Shown here piece by piece: positions 9,139 to 19,320 of a DNA stretch of 64,000 nucleotides. Origin of the DNA: an uncultured Bacteroidales bacterium (GTDB lineage Bacteria; Bacteroidota; Bacteroidia; Bacteroidales; FEN-979). Below the pieces are notes generated by a model, which was not told where the DNA came from, ran no database searches, and saw nothing but the letters and a program-made list of their open reading frames with translations. Position 1 is the stretch's first letter, and each line of letters opens with the position of its first letter. A program made the translations under genes and the position numbers. The stretch spans positions 1 to 64,000 of the forward strand of contig CAJAUM010000015.1 of assembly GCA_903945175.1 (NCBI GenBank), written 5' to 3'.

Positions 9139-11244
9139 ATGTTGGTAATTCTTATTATCCTAACACTTATAATTTTATTTTTGTATTTGTATTCTGATGC
9201 TATAGAAAGTGGCATTGGCAGTGTATCAGGTATCAGGATGAGCCTGATAAAAACACTGATTATGGGTGCTTTGCTGTGTCATGGGTTTGCCGAATTACTC
9301 TCATTCTCCAACTCGCTAAACATCAGTGGATTATCAATTTGCTGGTTGATAGCACTTTTGGTAGTTGTTACAATTTCCTATCGGCAAATACTTTACTCTT
9401 GCAGGTTTAAATTTATTTTCAAAAACATCAATAACAGATACTGGCTTTATTTAATTCTGACAGTACTTCTCATCCTTCTTCCATTGTTTCTTTTATCAAT
9501 ATTAGTTCCCCCAAATAATTATGATTCGATGACCTATCACCTTTCACGTGTGGCACATTGGATCCAAAATCAAAACATCTATCCTTATCAGACGAATAAC
9601 CTTCGTCAAATTGCATTGACTCCACTTGCAGAGTATGTTATTCTCAATTTTCAAATATTAAGCGGGAGTGATTATTTTGCCAATCTGGTCCAATGGTTCT
9701 CGATGCTGGGTTCTATGGCAGTTGTTTCACTGTTAGTTAAGGAGCTTGGCTTGAACTACAAGGGTCAGTTTTTCTCGGCGTTGCTTGCCCTGAGTATTCC
9801 AATGGGAGTATTTCAATCAACAACCACACAAAATGACTATGTTGCAAGCTTTTTCTTTCTTTCCTTTATATATTTTGCTTATATCTCCATTCATAAAAAG
9901 TTGCAATTTTGGAATACTATTTTTTTTATTTCCTGTTCGTTATCCTTAGGTGGTCTTACCAAATATACCACCCTGATGTTTGCCCTTCCTTTTACTATCT
10001 GGTATATATTTTTATATTTTAAAATGTTTCCCATTAAAAAAATCCTAATCATTGCCAGCATAGTGATTTTGATTGCGGGTATCATCCTATTCCCATTTGT
10101 TAGACGAAATCAAATATATTTTCATTCTGCATTAGGTCCGGAAAGCATACAAAGTGCTGCAGTGAATGAAAATTTGAGTTTAATTAATATGATGTCCAAC
10201 AGCACGAAAACCATTATAGATAATTTTGTCCTTCCACTTAATTCAAACAATATTATTCTGCTCGTTGTTGTGCAAAAAATTCACCAGGTACTTGGGATTT
10301 CACCATATTCATCATCAACCAACTTAAGTAAATACGAAGTAAAGTTTGTATTTCATGAAGATTATACCGGGAGCCCTTTACATATCATTTTTTTCATTCT
10401 AGCCGGAATCACGCTTCTCTTCAATAAAATTTCTAATCACAGGACATTATTGATTTTCTCCATATGTATCATACTGGCTTTTTTACTTTATTCATTTTTA
10501 TTTAAGTGGCAGCCCTGGGCGAACCGATATTTATTGCAGCTGGGCCTTGCATCAACCATTGTTAGCGGTACAGTTATAAGCAAAATGGTTTTACAAAAAC
10601 CTTTTTTAATGGATATGCTTATAGTAGCATTATTACTATTTACCATGCTTCCTGTATTTTTTAACCCAAGTAAGCCTTTATTTTCCGTGATCGGGTTGAT
10701 GCGCCAGATAATCAAAAAACCCAAAAGCATCTTACTTAATACGGATTTGATGGAAGCTAATATTTCGGGTCAGTCAAGGAAGAGGGTACTTGTTTTTTAC
10801 GATAGCATTGATGGAGGTTTTAAGATAAAACCAACATTGTCGAATTCTGAAAAGGTTGGTCTTTACCGCCTGCAGGATTCACTTCAATTTTTTAATCAGG
10901 AACGTCGATCGATATTTAATTTGTCACGGCTGCAGGGATATTTCATCAACAGACCTCAGCTTTATGAAAAATATAAAGTTCTATTTGATTCAATACCAAT
11001 TAAAAACAGAAACATTGCATTACTGATTTCAAATGATACGTATGAATATCCTTTATGGGTCCTGGCAAGACTGAAATTTGGAAATAGTTTTACAATAGGC
11101 TGTGTTAATTTAGCAAATCAAACAATTCCAAAGCAAAATCTATATCCAATTTCTAGGTATGATATTATGATTTACGAATCAAACAATGAATTGCAACTTC
11201 AGCAACAAATCTGTATATCAACGGGTAAAATCACCTTGAATTGA
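9139..11244 (+). CDS. Polytopic membrane glycosyltransferase (GT39/ArnT-like)
   Basis: Multiple TM helices, PPNNYDSMTYHLSRVAHWIQN loop typical of PMT-like proteins. Confidence 0.65.
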   Translation: MLVILIILTLIILFLYLYSDAIESGIGSVSGIRMSLIKTLIMGALLCHGFAELLSFSNSLNISGLSICWLIALLVVVTISYRQILYSCRFKFIFKNINNRYWLYLILTVLLILLPLFLLSILVPPNNYDSMTYHLSRVAHWIQNQNIYPYQTNNLRQIALTPLAEYVILNFQILSGSDYFANLVQWFSMLGSMAVVSLLVKELGLNYKGQFFSALLALSIPMGVFQSTTTQNDYVASFFFLSFIYFAYISIHKKLQFWNTIFFISCSLSLGGLTKYTTLMFALPFTIWYIFLYFKMFPIKKILIIASIVILIAGIILFPFVRRNQIYFHSALGPESIQSAAVNENLSLINMMSNSTKTIIDNFVLPLNSNNIILLVVVQKIHQVLGISPYSSSTNLSKYEVKFVFHEDYTGSPLHIIFFILAGITLLFNKISNHRTLLIFSICIILAFLLYSFLFKWQPWANRYLLQLGLASTIVSGTVISKMVLQKPFLMDMLIVALLLFTMLPVFFNPSKPLFSVIGLMRQIIKKPKSILLNTDLMEANISGQSRKRVLVFYDSIDGGFKIKPTLSNSEKVGLYRLQDSLQFFNQERRSIFNLSRLQGYFINRPQLYEKYKVLFDSIPIKNRNIALLISNDTYEYPLWVLARLKFGNSFTIGCVNLANQTIPKQNLYPISRYDIMIYESNNELQLQQQICISTGKITLN

Positions 11245-11984
11245 TGATGGGTAAACGAAACGATACCGGAATGAAAAATTCCCATGTCGACAGGGATCTA
11301 CAACTTTTAGCCGAAGCAAGCCAGTATCAAGACTGGATCTATTCTTTGATCTCCCCCTTTTTAGGTAATAGAATTTTAGACATTGGCTCAGGAATTGGGA
11401 CCTATATAAAGAAATTTCTTGGCCGCGAACTTGTGCTTGCGACAGATTTAGATCCTTCCTATGTGTCCTATTTAAACAGTCGTTTTGCTGAACATCCCGA
11501 AGTTTCTTCACAAGTTTTGGATTTGTGTAATATTTCTGAAAGTCAGAAGAGGACCCTGGCTGAGAAGAGGATCGATACGATTGTTCTTTTAAATGTGCTT
11601 GAACATGTTAATGAAGCCTTAGAAGCACTAAAGAATTTGTCGGATTGTTTATGTAAATCCGGACGATTGATTGTTGTTGTTCCGGCTATGCAAATTCTTT
11701 ATAGTAACCTAGATAAAGTATATGGTCATTGGCGAAGATATTCACGGGGGGATTTCAAGCAGATGGAAGCCTCTTTAAATATGACATTGTTGACCTGTTA
11801 TTATTTTAATTTTTTTGGTTTTTTTGGTTGGTTTGTAAACACTAAATTATTTAATAAAAAGCACTTACCTGTTCGACAAACGATATATTTTGATAAACTT
11901 TCTCCGATATTCAGCAAGTTGGAAAAGTACCTGCCGCCCCCACTGGGGCTGTCAATCATCGCAGTATTTGAAAGGAAAGATTGA
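11241..11984 (+). CDS. Class I SAM-dependent methyltransferase
   Basis: ILDIGSGIGTYIKKF motif. Confidence 0.85.
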   Translation: MMMGKRNDTGMKNSHVDRDLQLLAEASQYQDWIYSLISPFLGNRILDIGSGIGTYIKKFLGRELVLATDLDPSYVSYLNSRFAEHPEVSSQVLDLCNISESQKRTLAEKRIDTIVLLNVLEHVNEALEALKNLSDCLCKSGRLIVVVPAMQILYSNLDKVYGHWRRYSRGDFKQMEASLNMTLLTCYYFNFFGFFGWFVNTKLFNKKHLPVRQTIYFDKLSPIFSKLEKYLPPPLGLSIIAVFERKD

Positions 11985-12002
11985 ACTGAAATATTTTCTA
12001 CA

Positions 12003-12947
12003 ATGTTTGAACAGAAAACCAAAATTGAAATTACTGGAAGCAGTCAAGAGGATATATACTGCCCCTTTTGTAAGCAAACTGAGATTTATACAAAGTTTAA
12101 ATTAACGGATCATAATATTTTGCGTTGTTCTTCATGCGATTTTATGTGGCTTTATCCCCAACCAACGTTAGGCCAGCTTAAAGAAGTTTATGACATATCC
12201 TATTTTAAGAATGCAGAGTTTTTTGAGGGCAATGATGCAACGCTCTATGGATATCATGATTATCTTGCTGAACGCTTTACAAAACAAGAAGAGTATAGTC
12301 CGATTATTTTAAAAGCAAAAAAGCTACTTAGAAATGGTGAAGATGTAAATCCCTTGTTTCTTGATGTCGGATGCGGATTGGGTTTTTTTATGGACGTAGC
12401 CCAGGATGAAGGATGTCAGGTTTCCGGTATTGAATTTAACGCATCAGCAGTTGAACGGATTCGATCAAAGTACATATTTCCTGTATTTCTTGGAGATATT
12501 TTGGAATTCCCCGATGATCAGGTATATGATATCGCAGCAATGATGGATGTGATTGAGCATTTCCAGCATCCCATTGAAGCAATAAAAAAAATTCACCAAA
12601 TTTTGAAACCGGGGGGTATACTTGTTTTGTCTACAATGGATTGCGACAGCATTGTTTCCCGGCTATTGGGGAAACGCCTGGAAGACTTTCGCCGCGTCAA
12701 TGAGCATCTCTATTTTTTTACTAAAAAGACTATTTCTACACTTCTTGAACAGGAAGGTTTCAAGGTTATGGATGTGAAGTACAATGGACATACTTTTCGA
12801 TTGGATTTCTTAGCTAACCGATTAAAGAATGTTTCTTTAACAGGTGGTCGGTTTATTACATTTTTAGTAAATCTTTTCGGATTAAGTAAAAGCAGGATTA
12901 ATTTAAATCCAAGAACAAAAATTTTGATTTTTGCCAGAAAAAAATAA
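12003..12947 (+). CDS. Class I SAM-dependent methyltransferase with N-terminal zinc-ribbon-like CxxC pairs
   Basis: YCPFC...LRCSSCDFMW and FLDVGCGLGFFMDVA. Confidence 0.88.
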   Translation: MFEQKTKIEITGSSQEDIYCPFCKQTEIYTKFKLTDHNILRCSSCDFMWLYPQPTLGQLKEVYDISYFKNAEFFEGNDATLYGYHDYLAERFTKQEEYSPIILKAKKLLRNGEDVNPLFLDVGCGLGFFMDVAQDEGCQVSGIEFNASAVERIRSKYIFPVFLGDILEFPDDQVYDIAAMMDVIEHFQHPIEAIKKIHQILKPGGILVLSTMDCDSIVSRLLGKRLEDFRRVNEHLYFFTKKTISTLLEQEGFKVMDVKYNGHTFRLDFLANRLKNVSLTGGRFITFLVNLFGLSKSRINLNPRTKILIFARKK

Positions 12948-12971
12948 ACACAGATTTTTATTAAAATTAGT

Positions 12972-13790
12972 TTGAAAATCATTTATTCCATAATCATACC
13001 TACTTATAATGCTCGAAATTCCATTATAAAAACATTGGATTCAATAATTCATCAAAGTTTCAAAGGCTTTGAAATAATCATTGTTGATGGATGTTCAGCA
13101 GATAATACACTCGAATTAGTAAATAACCATTTTGCAAAAAATGATTTTATAGAATTTAAGATAATCTCTGAAAAGGACAATGGTATTTATGATGCGATGA
13201 ACAAAGGGATATCCCTGGCAAAAGGTGATTTTTTTTATTTTATGGGGAGTGATGATCTACTCTATTCTTCTGACGTGTTGCAAAAGGTGAATTACCATAT
13301 TTTAAAATTCAAACATGTAGATTTATTTTATGGCGATATCATTCGGTTTGATGAAAGCGGAATGATAAAGGATCAATTTGTCAGAACCTATTCACTGTAT
13401 AATAGTGTTTTTGTGAATAAAATTATTATTTTCTTAAAACTTGGATTATGTCATCAGGCTTTCTTTGCCCGAAGAGAACTTTTTTATACTAAATTTTCTT
13501 TGAAGTTCAAATTAATATCAGATCTGGACTGGATTCTGAATATCGTTGAGATGAAAAAGCGATTCAGACATATGGATATAACTGTTGCAAAATTTAACGT
13601 ATCCGGTACAAGTTCAAATTTGAAGTTATTATTTGAAGAACTTGAATCCCTTTTTGCAAATCATTATGGCAGATTATTCGGATGGTTATTCAGGACGGCA
13701 AGAAAACAGAGATGGATGACGGCGATCAACACGATTCAATTAAGCGAATCAAACAAATTGTGGGTGCAGGCTGAAAACAAATCTTCCTGA
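12972..13790 (+). CDS. Glycosyltransferase family 2
   Basis: YSIIIPTYNA, DAMNKGISLAKGDFFYFMGSDD; TTG start. Confidence 0.9.
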   Translation: MKIIYSIIIPTYNARNSIIKTLDSIIHQSFKGFEIIIVDGCSADNTLELVNNHFAKNDFIEFKIISEKDNGIYDAMNKGISLAKGDFFYFMGSDDLLYSSDVLQKVNYHILKFKHVDLFYGDIIRFDESGMIKDQFVRTYSLYNSVFVNKIIIFLKLGLCHQAFFARRELFYTKFSLKFKLISDLDWILNIVEMKKRFRHMDITVAKFNVSGTSSNLKLLFEELESLFANHYGRLFGWLFRTARKQRWMTAINTIQLSESNKLWVQAENKSS

Positions 13791-14872
13791 TGAAAAGTAT
13801 TCTGTTTGTTTCAGCATTCCCGCTGAATTCCAAAACAGCTGGTCAAAATTATTCTTTACGCCTGGTCAATGACCTTCAGAAGAAATTCAGGGTTGATGTT
13901 TTAAATTTCAGCTATAAAGATCATAAATCGGTTCATGGTTCAAAAGAACTTAGCTTATCCGGTTTTCGTAAATTTTTACATGCAATCATAATACCATTTC
14001 TGCATCCGTTTTTCACCTGTAGGTTTTCCATACGTTTATTTATATTCATCATAAGGAAGCAAAAAAACTATGACTTTATATATATTGATTTCAGCCAATT
14101 GCTGATTTTTACAAAACTGTTCAATAAAAATGACAACGTGTATGTGATGTTACATGATGTAATTGTTCAAAAGTATAAAAGGAAAAGGAGCCTTTGGTCA
14201 TCCTGTGAATTGCGATGGATATTTTTTACGGAAAGATATTTACTGGGACAAAACGAACATCTTTTTGTGTTTAGCAGGAAAGATCAGAGAATATTATCTA
14301 CGATATATAAAAAAGAAAGCAAGGTTGTGGATTTTTTTATTGACCAGAGAATACTCAGTAGTGATATTCCCGCGAAGCCTGAAAGTTTTTGCTTTTATGG
14401 AGCGTGGAACCGAAACGAAAACTGGGAAGGATTGTCATGGTTTATCCGGAATGTTTTACCTTTTACCGAAGAGCACTTTCAAATTATCGGAAGTGGCCTG
14501 AGCGATGACAAAATCAGGCAATTAGACCGATTGAGTCAATTTCAGATTGTAGGATTTGTGGATAATCCATATCCATATATTTCTTCATCCTATGCTTTAA
14601 TTGCACCTGTTTTTCACGGAGCAGGGGTTAAAGTAAAGGTACTTGAATCGCTGTGTTGTGGCATTCCTGTTATAGGGACACGAATTGCATTTGAAGGAAT
14701 TGATAAATCATTGCTTTTTTCAGCTTTCATCTCAAATGGACGAGAAGACTATCTTGCCAATTTTGCCAGGGCAAAAAAAATCAATGATGAAGAGCGGAAA
14801 TTCAGACGGAAAATTAATTCTTCATTATATCCAAAGCATAAATTCATCGACTGCCTGACCGGAGACCAATAA
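13790..14872 (+). CDS. Glycosyltransferase (GT4-like)
   Basis: C-terminal APVFHGAGVKVKVLESLCCGIPVIGT motif. Confidence 0.85.
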   Translation: MKSILFVSAFPLNSKTAGQNYSLRLVNDLQKKFRVDVLNFSYKDHKSVHGSKELSLSGFRKFLHAIIIPFLHPFFTCRFSIRLFIFIIRKQKNYDFIYIDFSQLLIFTKLFNKNDNVYVMLHDVIVQKYKRKRSLWSSCELRWIFFTERYLLGQNEHLFVFSRKDQRILSTIYKKESKVVDFFIDQRILSSDIPAKPESFCFYGAWNRNENWEGLSWFIRNVLPFTEEHFQIIGSGLSDDKIRQLDRLSQFQIVGFVDNPYPYISSSYALIAPVFHGAGVKVKVLESLCCGIPVIGTRIAFEGIDKSLLFSAFISNGREDYLANFARAKKINDEERKFRRKINSSLYPKHKFIDCLTGDQ

Positions 14873-14914
14873 CATAGAATTTCGATTTATTTAATTTACA
14901 TCAATCCCTGATAA

Positions 14915-16168
14915 ATGAAAGTGCTTTGGTTCAGTCATATCCCGGTTTTTCCTAAAGAGATTGGGACAATTGATTATAAGGGAGGGACATGGATAACGAC
15001 ATTATTAAAGGCTTTATCTGAAAATGCAAGTATAGAACTGGCTGTTTGTTTCCACTCTACAATAAGAACCGAAGAAAAGATCAATATTAAGGGGGTTACC
15101 TATTATAACATTCAGGATGGCAACCTTGTCTTTAAAATGGCCTATAGGAAAATATTTCATATACTAACGCATCAGGACCACAATGCTTACCTTGAAATAA
15201 TCGATGATTTTAAGCCCGATGTCATCCAGGTATTTGGAACTGAGAGTGGATTTGGCAATATAATCAGGCAAACGGAAGTCCCGGTTATAATCCATATGCA
15301 AGGATTGATTAATCCGATACTTCTGTCCTGGTTTCCCCCTGGAATAAACCTTCTTGATACATTCCTATCAACCCCGTTAAAGTCCCTGTTATTTGGAAAC
15401 GGTTTTTTTCATAAGTTCATATATTTAAAAAAACAGGCAGAAAGAGAGTTGGAAATTATTTCAAGCAACATTCATTTTTTCTCCAGGACAGATTGGGATA
15501 AATCCTACCTGTCATTTTTTAATCCAAATGCAAAAATATTCCACTGTGATGAAATGATCAGGAATGAATTTTCAGACAATGAATGGTTAAGTCCCGGTTT
15601 AGCCGGACAATTTATCTTTGTTTCGATCCTGAATGATGATCTATACAAGGGATGGGATAATATCCTTAAGACAGCAAACATTCTACGGAGATATTCAAAA
15701 TTGAAATTTGAATGGCGCATTATCGGTGCTAATCCAGGTAATTCCGTGATCAGGATGTTCGAAAGAAAGGCAAACACCAGATTTGCGGAATCGAATGTAG
15801 TATTTAAAGGGAAAATGGATGCAACAGAGATAGTTGAAGAATTAATGCGGGCTCATCTGTTTATACATCTCTCACACATTGATAACAGTCCCAACAGTGT
15901 TTGCGAGGCAATGTTATTGGGGATGCCGGTTTTGTGTTCTGATGTTGGAGGATGTTCTTCACTCATTACTGATAATCTGAATGGGTTTCTTATTCATGAT
16001 AATGATCCATTTTACCTGGGAAAAAAGATTTGTGATATTTTGATGAATACAGAAAAAACTTTGCTTATCGCAGGAAAAGCACGTAAAGATGCTATGGCAC
16101 GACACAATTCAGGCAGAATAATTGAGCAAATTTTAAATGCATATGAAGAACTTAGTAAACCCAGGTGA
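14915..16168 (+). CDS. Glycosyltransferase family 4
   Basis: SHIDNSPNSVCEAMLLGMPVLCSDVGG motif. Confidence 0.88.
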   Translation: MKVLWFSHIPVFPKEIGTIDYKGGTWITTLLKALSENASIELAVCFHSTIRTEEKINIKGVTYYNIQDGNLVFKMAYRKIFHILTHQDHNAYLEIIDDFKPDVIQVFGTESGFGNIIRQTEVPVIIHMQGLINPILLSWFPPGINLLDTFLSTPLKSLLFGNGFFHKFIYLKKQAERELEIISSNIHFFSRTDWDKSYLSFFNPNAKIFHCDEMIRNEFSDNEWLSPGLAGQFIFVSILNDDLYKGWDNILKTANILRRYSKLKFEWRIIGANPGNSVIRMFERKANTRFAESNVVFKGKMDATEIVEELMRAHLFIHLSHIDNSPNSVCEAMLLGMPVLCSDVGGCSSLITDNLNGFLIHDNDPFYLGKKICDILMNTEKTLLIAGKARKDAMARHNSGRIIEQILNAYEELSKPR

Positions 16169-16220
16169 AATATTATAAGCGAGCCATGCCATACCCGGAA
16201 TTCTTAATCATTATTTTCAA

Positions 16221-17462
16221 ATGAATACAGATCAGGTCAGAAATTTCAAGGAGAAGATTTGGAATAATATCCTGGTTCTGTATTTAATATTGTCCTCCGG
16301 GTCAATACTGTTTGGGGTTAATGAATCTATTATTGTTGGCGGATTTTCATTTCTTGTCATTGTTCAGATTATTACAGCAAAAATGAAAGTCACGATATCA
16401 AAAAACAGTGTTTTTATTCTGATATTCCTTATATTTATCATTCTGCTATCCTATTTTTTCAATATGAATAACCTGTCAGCAAGTTCTATAAATTTTGAAT
16501 TAGGATTTATTTTGAAAATTATCAATGCGATTCTTTTTGTAAATATTTTCCCCGCTGAAAAATTTAAACGAATCTTTATAAAACAAATATTTGTTTTATC
16601 GTTCATTTCCTTAGTGTTTTATTTTTCTTTCCTGGTTTTTCCCGGGTTAATGAACAGGATTCCTGCCTTACTTTCGACAGATAGTTATGTAAATTATTTG
16701 ATCTATGTCCATCATCCTCCCTTGTATGCGATCAGACTGAGAAATTATTCGATATTTAGTGAACCTGGCGTTTATCAGGCTTTTTTAAATGTAGCATTAT
16801 TGTTTCTCATCATGCATAATGAGCCCGGACAGGAGAAAAAGATCCTATTGGGATTTTCTGTTTACCAGTCAATAATTTTTTTATTTTTAGTTATAGCAAT
16901 CCTGACTACATTTTCAACAACAGGTTATATTGCATTGATGTTGAATTTTGCAATTTTACTTTTTAAGAAATTCAGGTTTATCTTCGTTTTTCCGTTTGCT
17001 ACATTACTGATTGTAGGTCTTATCTCTTCAACCTATTTTCATCAAACGATTTACGAAAAAATTGTTAAAACAAAAAACTCCTCTACCGAGCGGAGAGGAA
17101 AGGATGTAGAACTAGAGTGGATGATGTTTTTAACCCGTCCTGTTCTTGGATATGGTTATACATATTTTGATGTTAAAAAAGAATTGTTAAAAGACAGTAA
17201 GATAAATGAACAATGGACAGGATCAACAAATTCTATTTTCTATCACGCAGCCATGTATGGTTTTATTTTTATGATTGCAGTTTTATATGGTTTTTACAGA
17301 TTTTCTTTTTTAGTTTCCGATAAAATATTTGTTGGAATCTTAATTTTTAGTTTATTTTTATTTTTACTTATCGGGGAAACATTTTTACAAAAAATGCTAT
17401 TTCTGGTCATAGGATTTTACGGTATATCCATTCGTAAAATTCATCAGGTATATTATCAATAG
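16221..17462 (+). CDS. Wzy/O-antigen polymerase-like membrane protein
   Basis: Polytopic; late loop containing RPVLGYGYTYFDV and SIFYHAAMYGF typical of Wzy/WaaL folds. Confidence 0.7.
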   Translation: MNTDQVRNFKEKIWNNILVLYLILSSGSILFGVNESIIVGGFSFLVIVQIITAKMKVTISKNSVFILIFLIFIILLSYFFNMNNLSASSINFELGFILKIINAILFVNIFPAEKFKRIFIKQIFVLSFISLVFYFSFLVFPGLMNRIPALLSTDSYVNYLIYVHHPPLYAIRLRNYSIFSEPGVYQAFLNVALLFLIMHNEPGQEKKILLGFSVYQSIIFLFLVIAILTTFSTTGYIALMLNFAILLFKKFRFIFVFPFATLLIVGLISSTYFHQTIYEKIVKTKNSSTERRGKDVELEWMMFLTRPVLGYGYTYFDVKKELLKDSKINEQWTGSTNSIFYHAAMYGFIFMIAVLYGFYRFSFLVSDKIFVGILIFSLFLFLLIGETFLQKMLFLVIGFYGISIRKIHQVYYQ

Positions 17463-17472
17463 GACTAAAAAC

Positions 17473-18315
17473 TTGAAGAACGGCAGCGTAAATATTTCTA
17501 TTGTCACATATAAGGAAGACCCTCTTGTTTTAAAGGAGGCACTCGTGAGTTGCAGTGGTTTTTCCGGAAAGGGACATATCTATTTGATTGATCATTCTCC
17601 TGGCAATTCATTACAAAAGGAAATAGAATCTTTCCCGAAGGTCCGATATGTTTTCAATCCTGAGAATCCCGGATATGGCGCAGGCCATAATTCAGCCATA
17701 AAACGATCAATGGATGAAGGAGCTAAATATCATGTGGTTATGAACCCTGATATCTATTTTGAAAAAGACGTAATTGAGACAATTGCAGGGTTCATGGATG
17801 AAAATGAAAATATAGGAATGCTGATGCCCAAAATTCTTTTTCCAAATGGACAATTGCAGTACTTGTGTAAACTGCTTCCCACACCCTTCGATCTGATTTT
17901 TCGCAGGTTTATTCCTGGAAAAAAGTGGAAAAGCGAGAGGAATAATATTTATGAATTGCGGTTTACGAAGTATAACCGCACCATGAGGGTTCCCTGTCTT
18001 TCAGGTTGTTTTATGGTACTCAGAACGTCAGTACTGGAGAAATCAGGTGTATTCGATGAGAAATTTTTTATGTATCTTGAAGATGTGGATTTATGCAGGA
18101 GAGTTGGTGCAATCAGTGATAATATTTACTTTCCAGATGCGGTGGTCTATCATCAGTATAAGAAAGGGTCGTATAAAAAAATCAATCTTCTGATAAAACA
18201 TATTGCCAGTGCGATAAAGTATTTTAATAAATGGGGCTGGATTACCGATCACGACCGAAAAAAAATAAATTGTAAAACATTGAAAATTCTTCATAACCGT
18301 ATTGACGATATATAG
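17473..18315 (+). CDS. Glycosyltransferase family 2 (rhamnosyltransferase-like)
   Basis: NPENPGYGAGHNSAIK and MNPDIYFE; SGCFMVLRTSVLEKSGVFDEKFFMYLEDVDLCRR. Confidence 0.9.
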   Translation: MKNGSVNISIVTYKEDPLVLKEALVSCSGFSGKGHIYLIDHSPGNSLQKEIESFPKVRYVFNPENPGYGAGHNSAIKRSMDEGAKYHVVMNPDIYFEKDVIETIAGFMDENENIGMLMPKILFPNGQLQYLCKLLPTPFDLIFRRFIPGKKWKSERNNIYELRFTKYNRTMRVPCLSGCFMVLRTSVLEKSGVFDEKFFMYLEDVDLCRRVGAISDNIYFPDAVVYHQYKKGSYKKINLLIKHIASAIKYFNKWGWITDHDRKKINCKTLKILHNRIDDI

Positions 18316-18378
18316 AAAAGGGATCATTCATTCCCAACATCTGGTTAAAATATCCTTTATCAACTTAATCGAAAAATT

Positions 18379-19296
18379 ATGAACGAAATACCCTTAACCC
18401 CAGCGAATATGAATTCAAATGAAATCGATTTGTTTAAATTGTTGATTAGAACGATTTTATTTTTCAGAAAGCATTACAAAATTCTATTTATTTCAATCTT
18501 TTTGGGATTGATCATTGGAATTTCTATAAATAGACTGACTAAAAAAAAGTATTTTAGCGCCTATCTCATTGCCGAAACCAGTTTATCAGATGTGGATATA
18601 TTCGAGGTGGTAAAATCAATAAAATATTCAGTCGCTCAACATGATTACTATGCGATACAAAAAAAGTTAAATATTTCAAAAAAGAGTTGCAGCAGGATTA
18701 AGGAAATTGAAATTCAAAATGTATTGATTGCCTCAGGTTGGGATATGGATGGAGCAGTGACCGGCCAGGTAAAAAGTAAACTATTCAGGATCACCCTTGA
18801 TTTCAACACGTCATCAAAAAAGGATAGCATTCAGCAACAATATATCCTGCTTGACTCCATTCAGAGGGGAGTTGTAAAATATGTCAATAACAATCCCTAC
18901 ATAAGCGAACGGCAGCAATATTCCAAGGTTCTCATTAAGAATATGATCAGCGAGATTGCGATCCAGTTGAAAAAATTGGACACCCTTCAGAAAAGTGTAA
19001 TTGAGCAAAAACCACAGCGGGGGCAGGTTGTTGTAGATAATGCCTACAAACAATCCTTTTCTTCAGACATTCTTTCTTTACTTGAAAGAAAACTGAAACT
19101 GGAAGAATCCTATCAACTTGACAGCCCCATTATGATTGTCGAAAATTTTAATTGCACGCTTGTGATTGAACCAGGAATATCAAACGGCAAAATTATATTG
19201 ATCTGTTTTGTCTTTTTTGTTTTGACCCTGATGTACTTGTGTATTGCGGAAATGAAAGAGCTGATCAAAAGCGAATCTGTAAAAGACAATGTATAA
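18379..19296 (+). CDS. Wzz-like chain-length determinant domain protein
   Basis: N- and C-terminal TM helices flanking a coiled/periplasmic region; position in polysaccharide locus. Confidence 0.6.
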   Translation: MNEIPLTPANMNSNEIDLFKLLIRTILFFRKHYKILFISIFLGLIIGISINRLTKKKYFSAYLIAETSLSDVDIFEVVKSIKYSVAQHDYYAIQKKLNISKKSCSRIKEIEIQNVLIASGWDMDGAVTGQVKSKLFRITLDFNTSSKKDSIQQQYILLDSIQRGVVKYVNNNPYISERQQYSKVLIKNMISEIAIQLKKLDTLQKSVIEQKPQRGQVVVDNAYKQSFSSDILSLLERKLKLEESYQLDSPIMIVENFNCTLVIEPGISNGKIILICFVFFVLTLMYLCIAEMKELIKSESVKDNV

Positions 19297-19320
19297 CGGA
19301 GGTTCCCTTTACTTTCAATT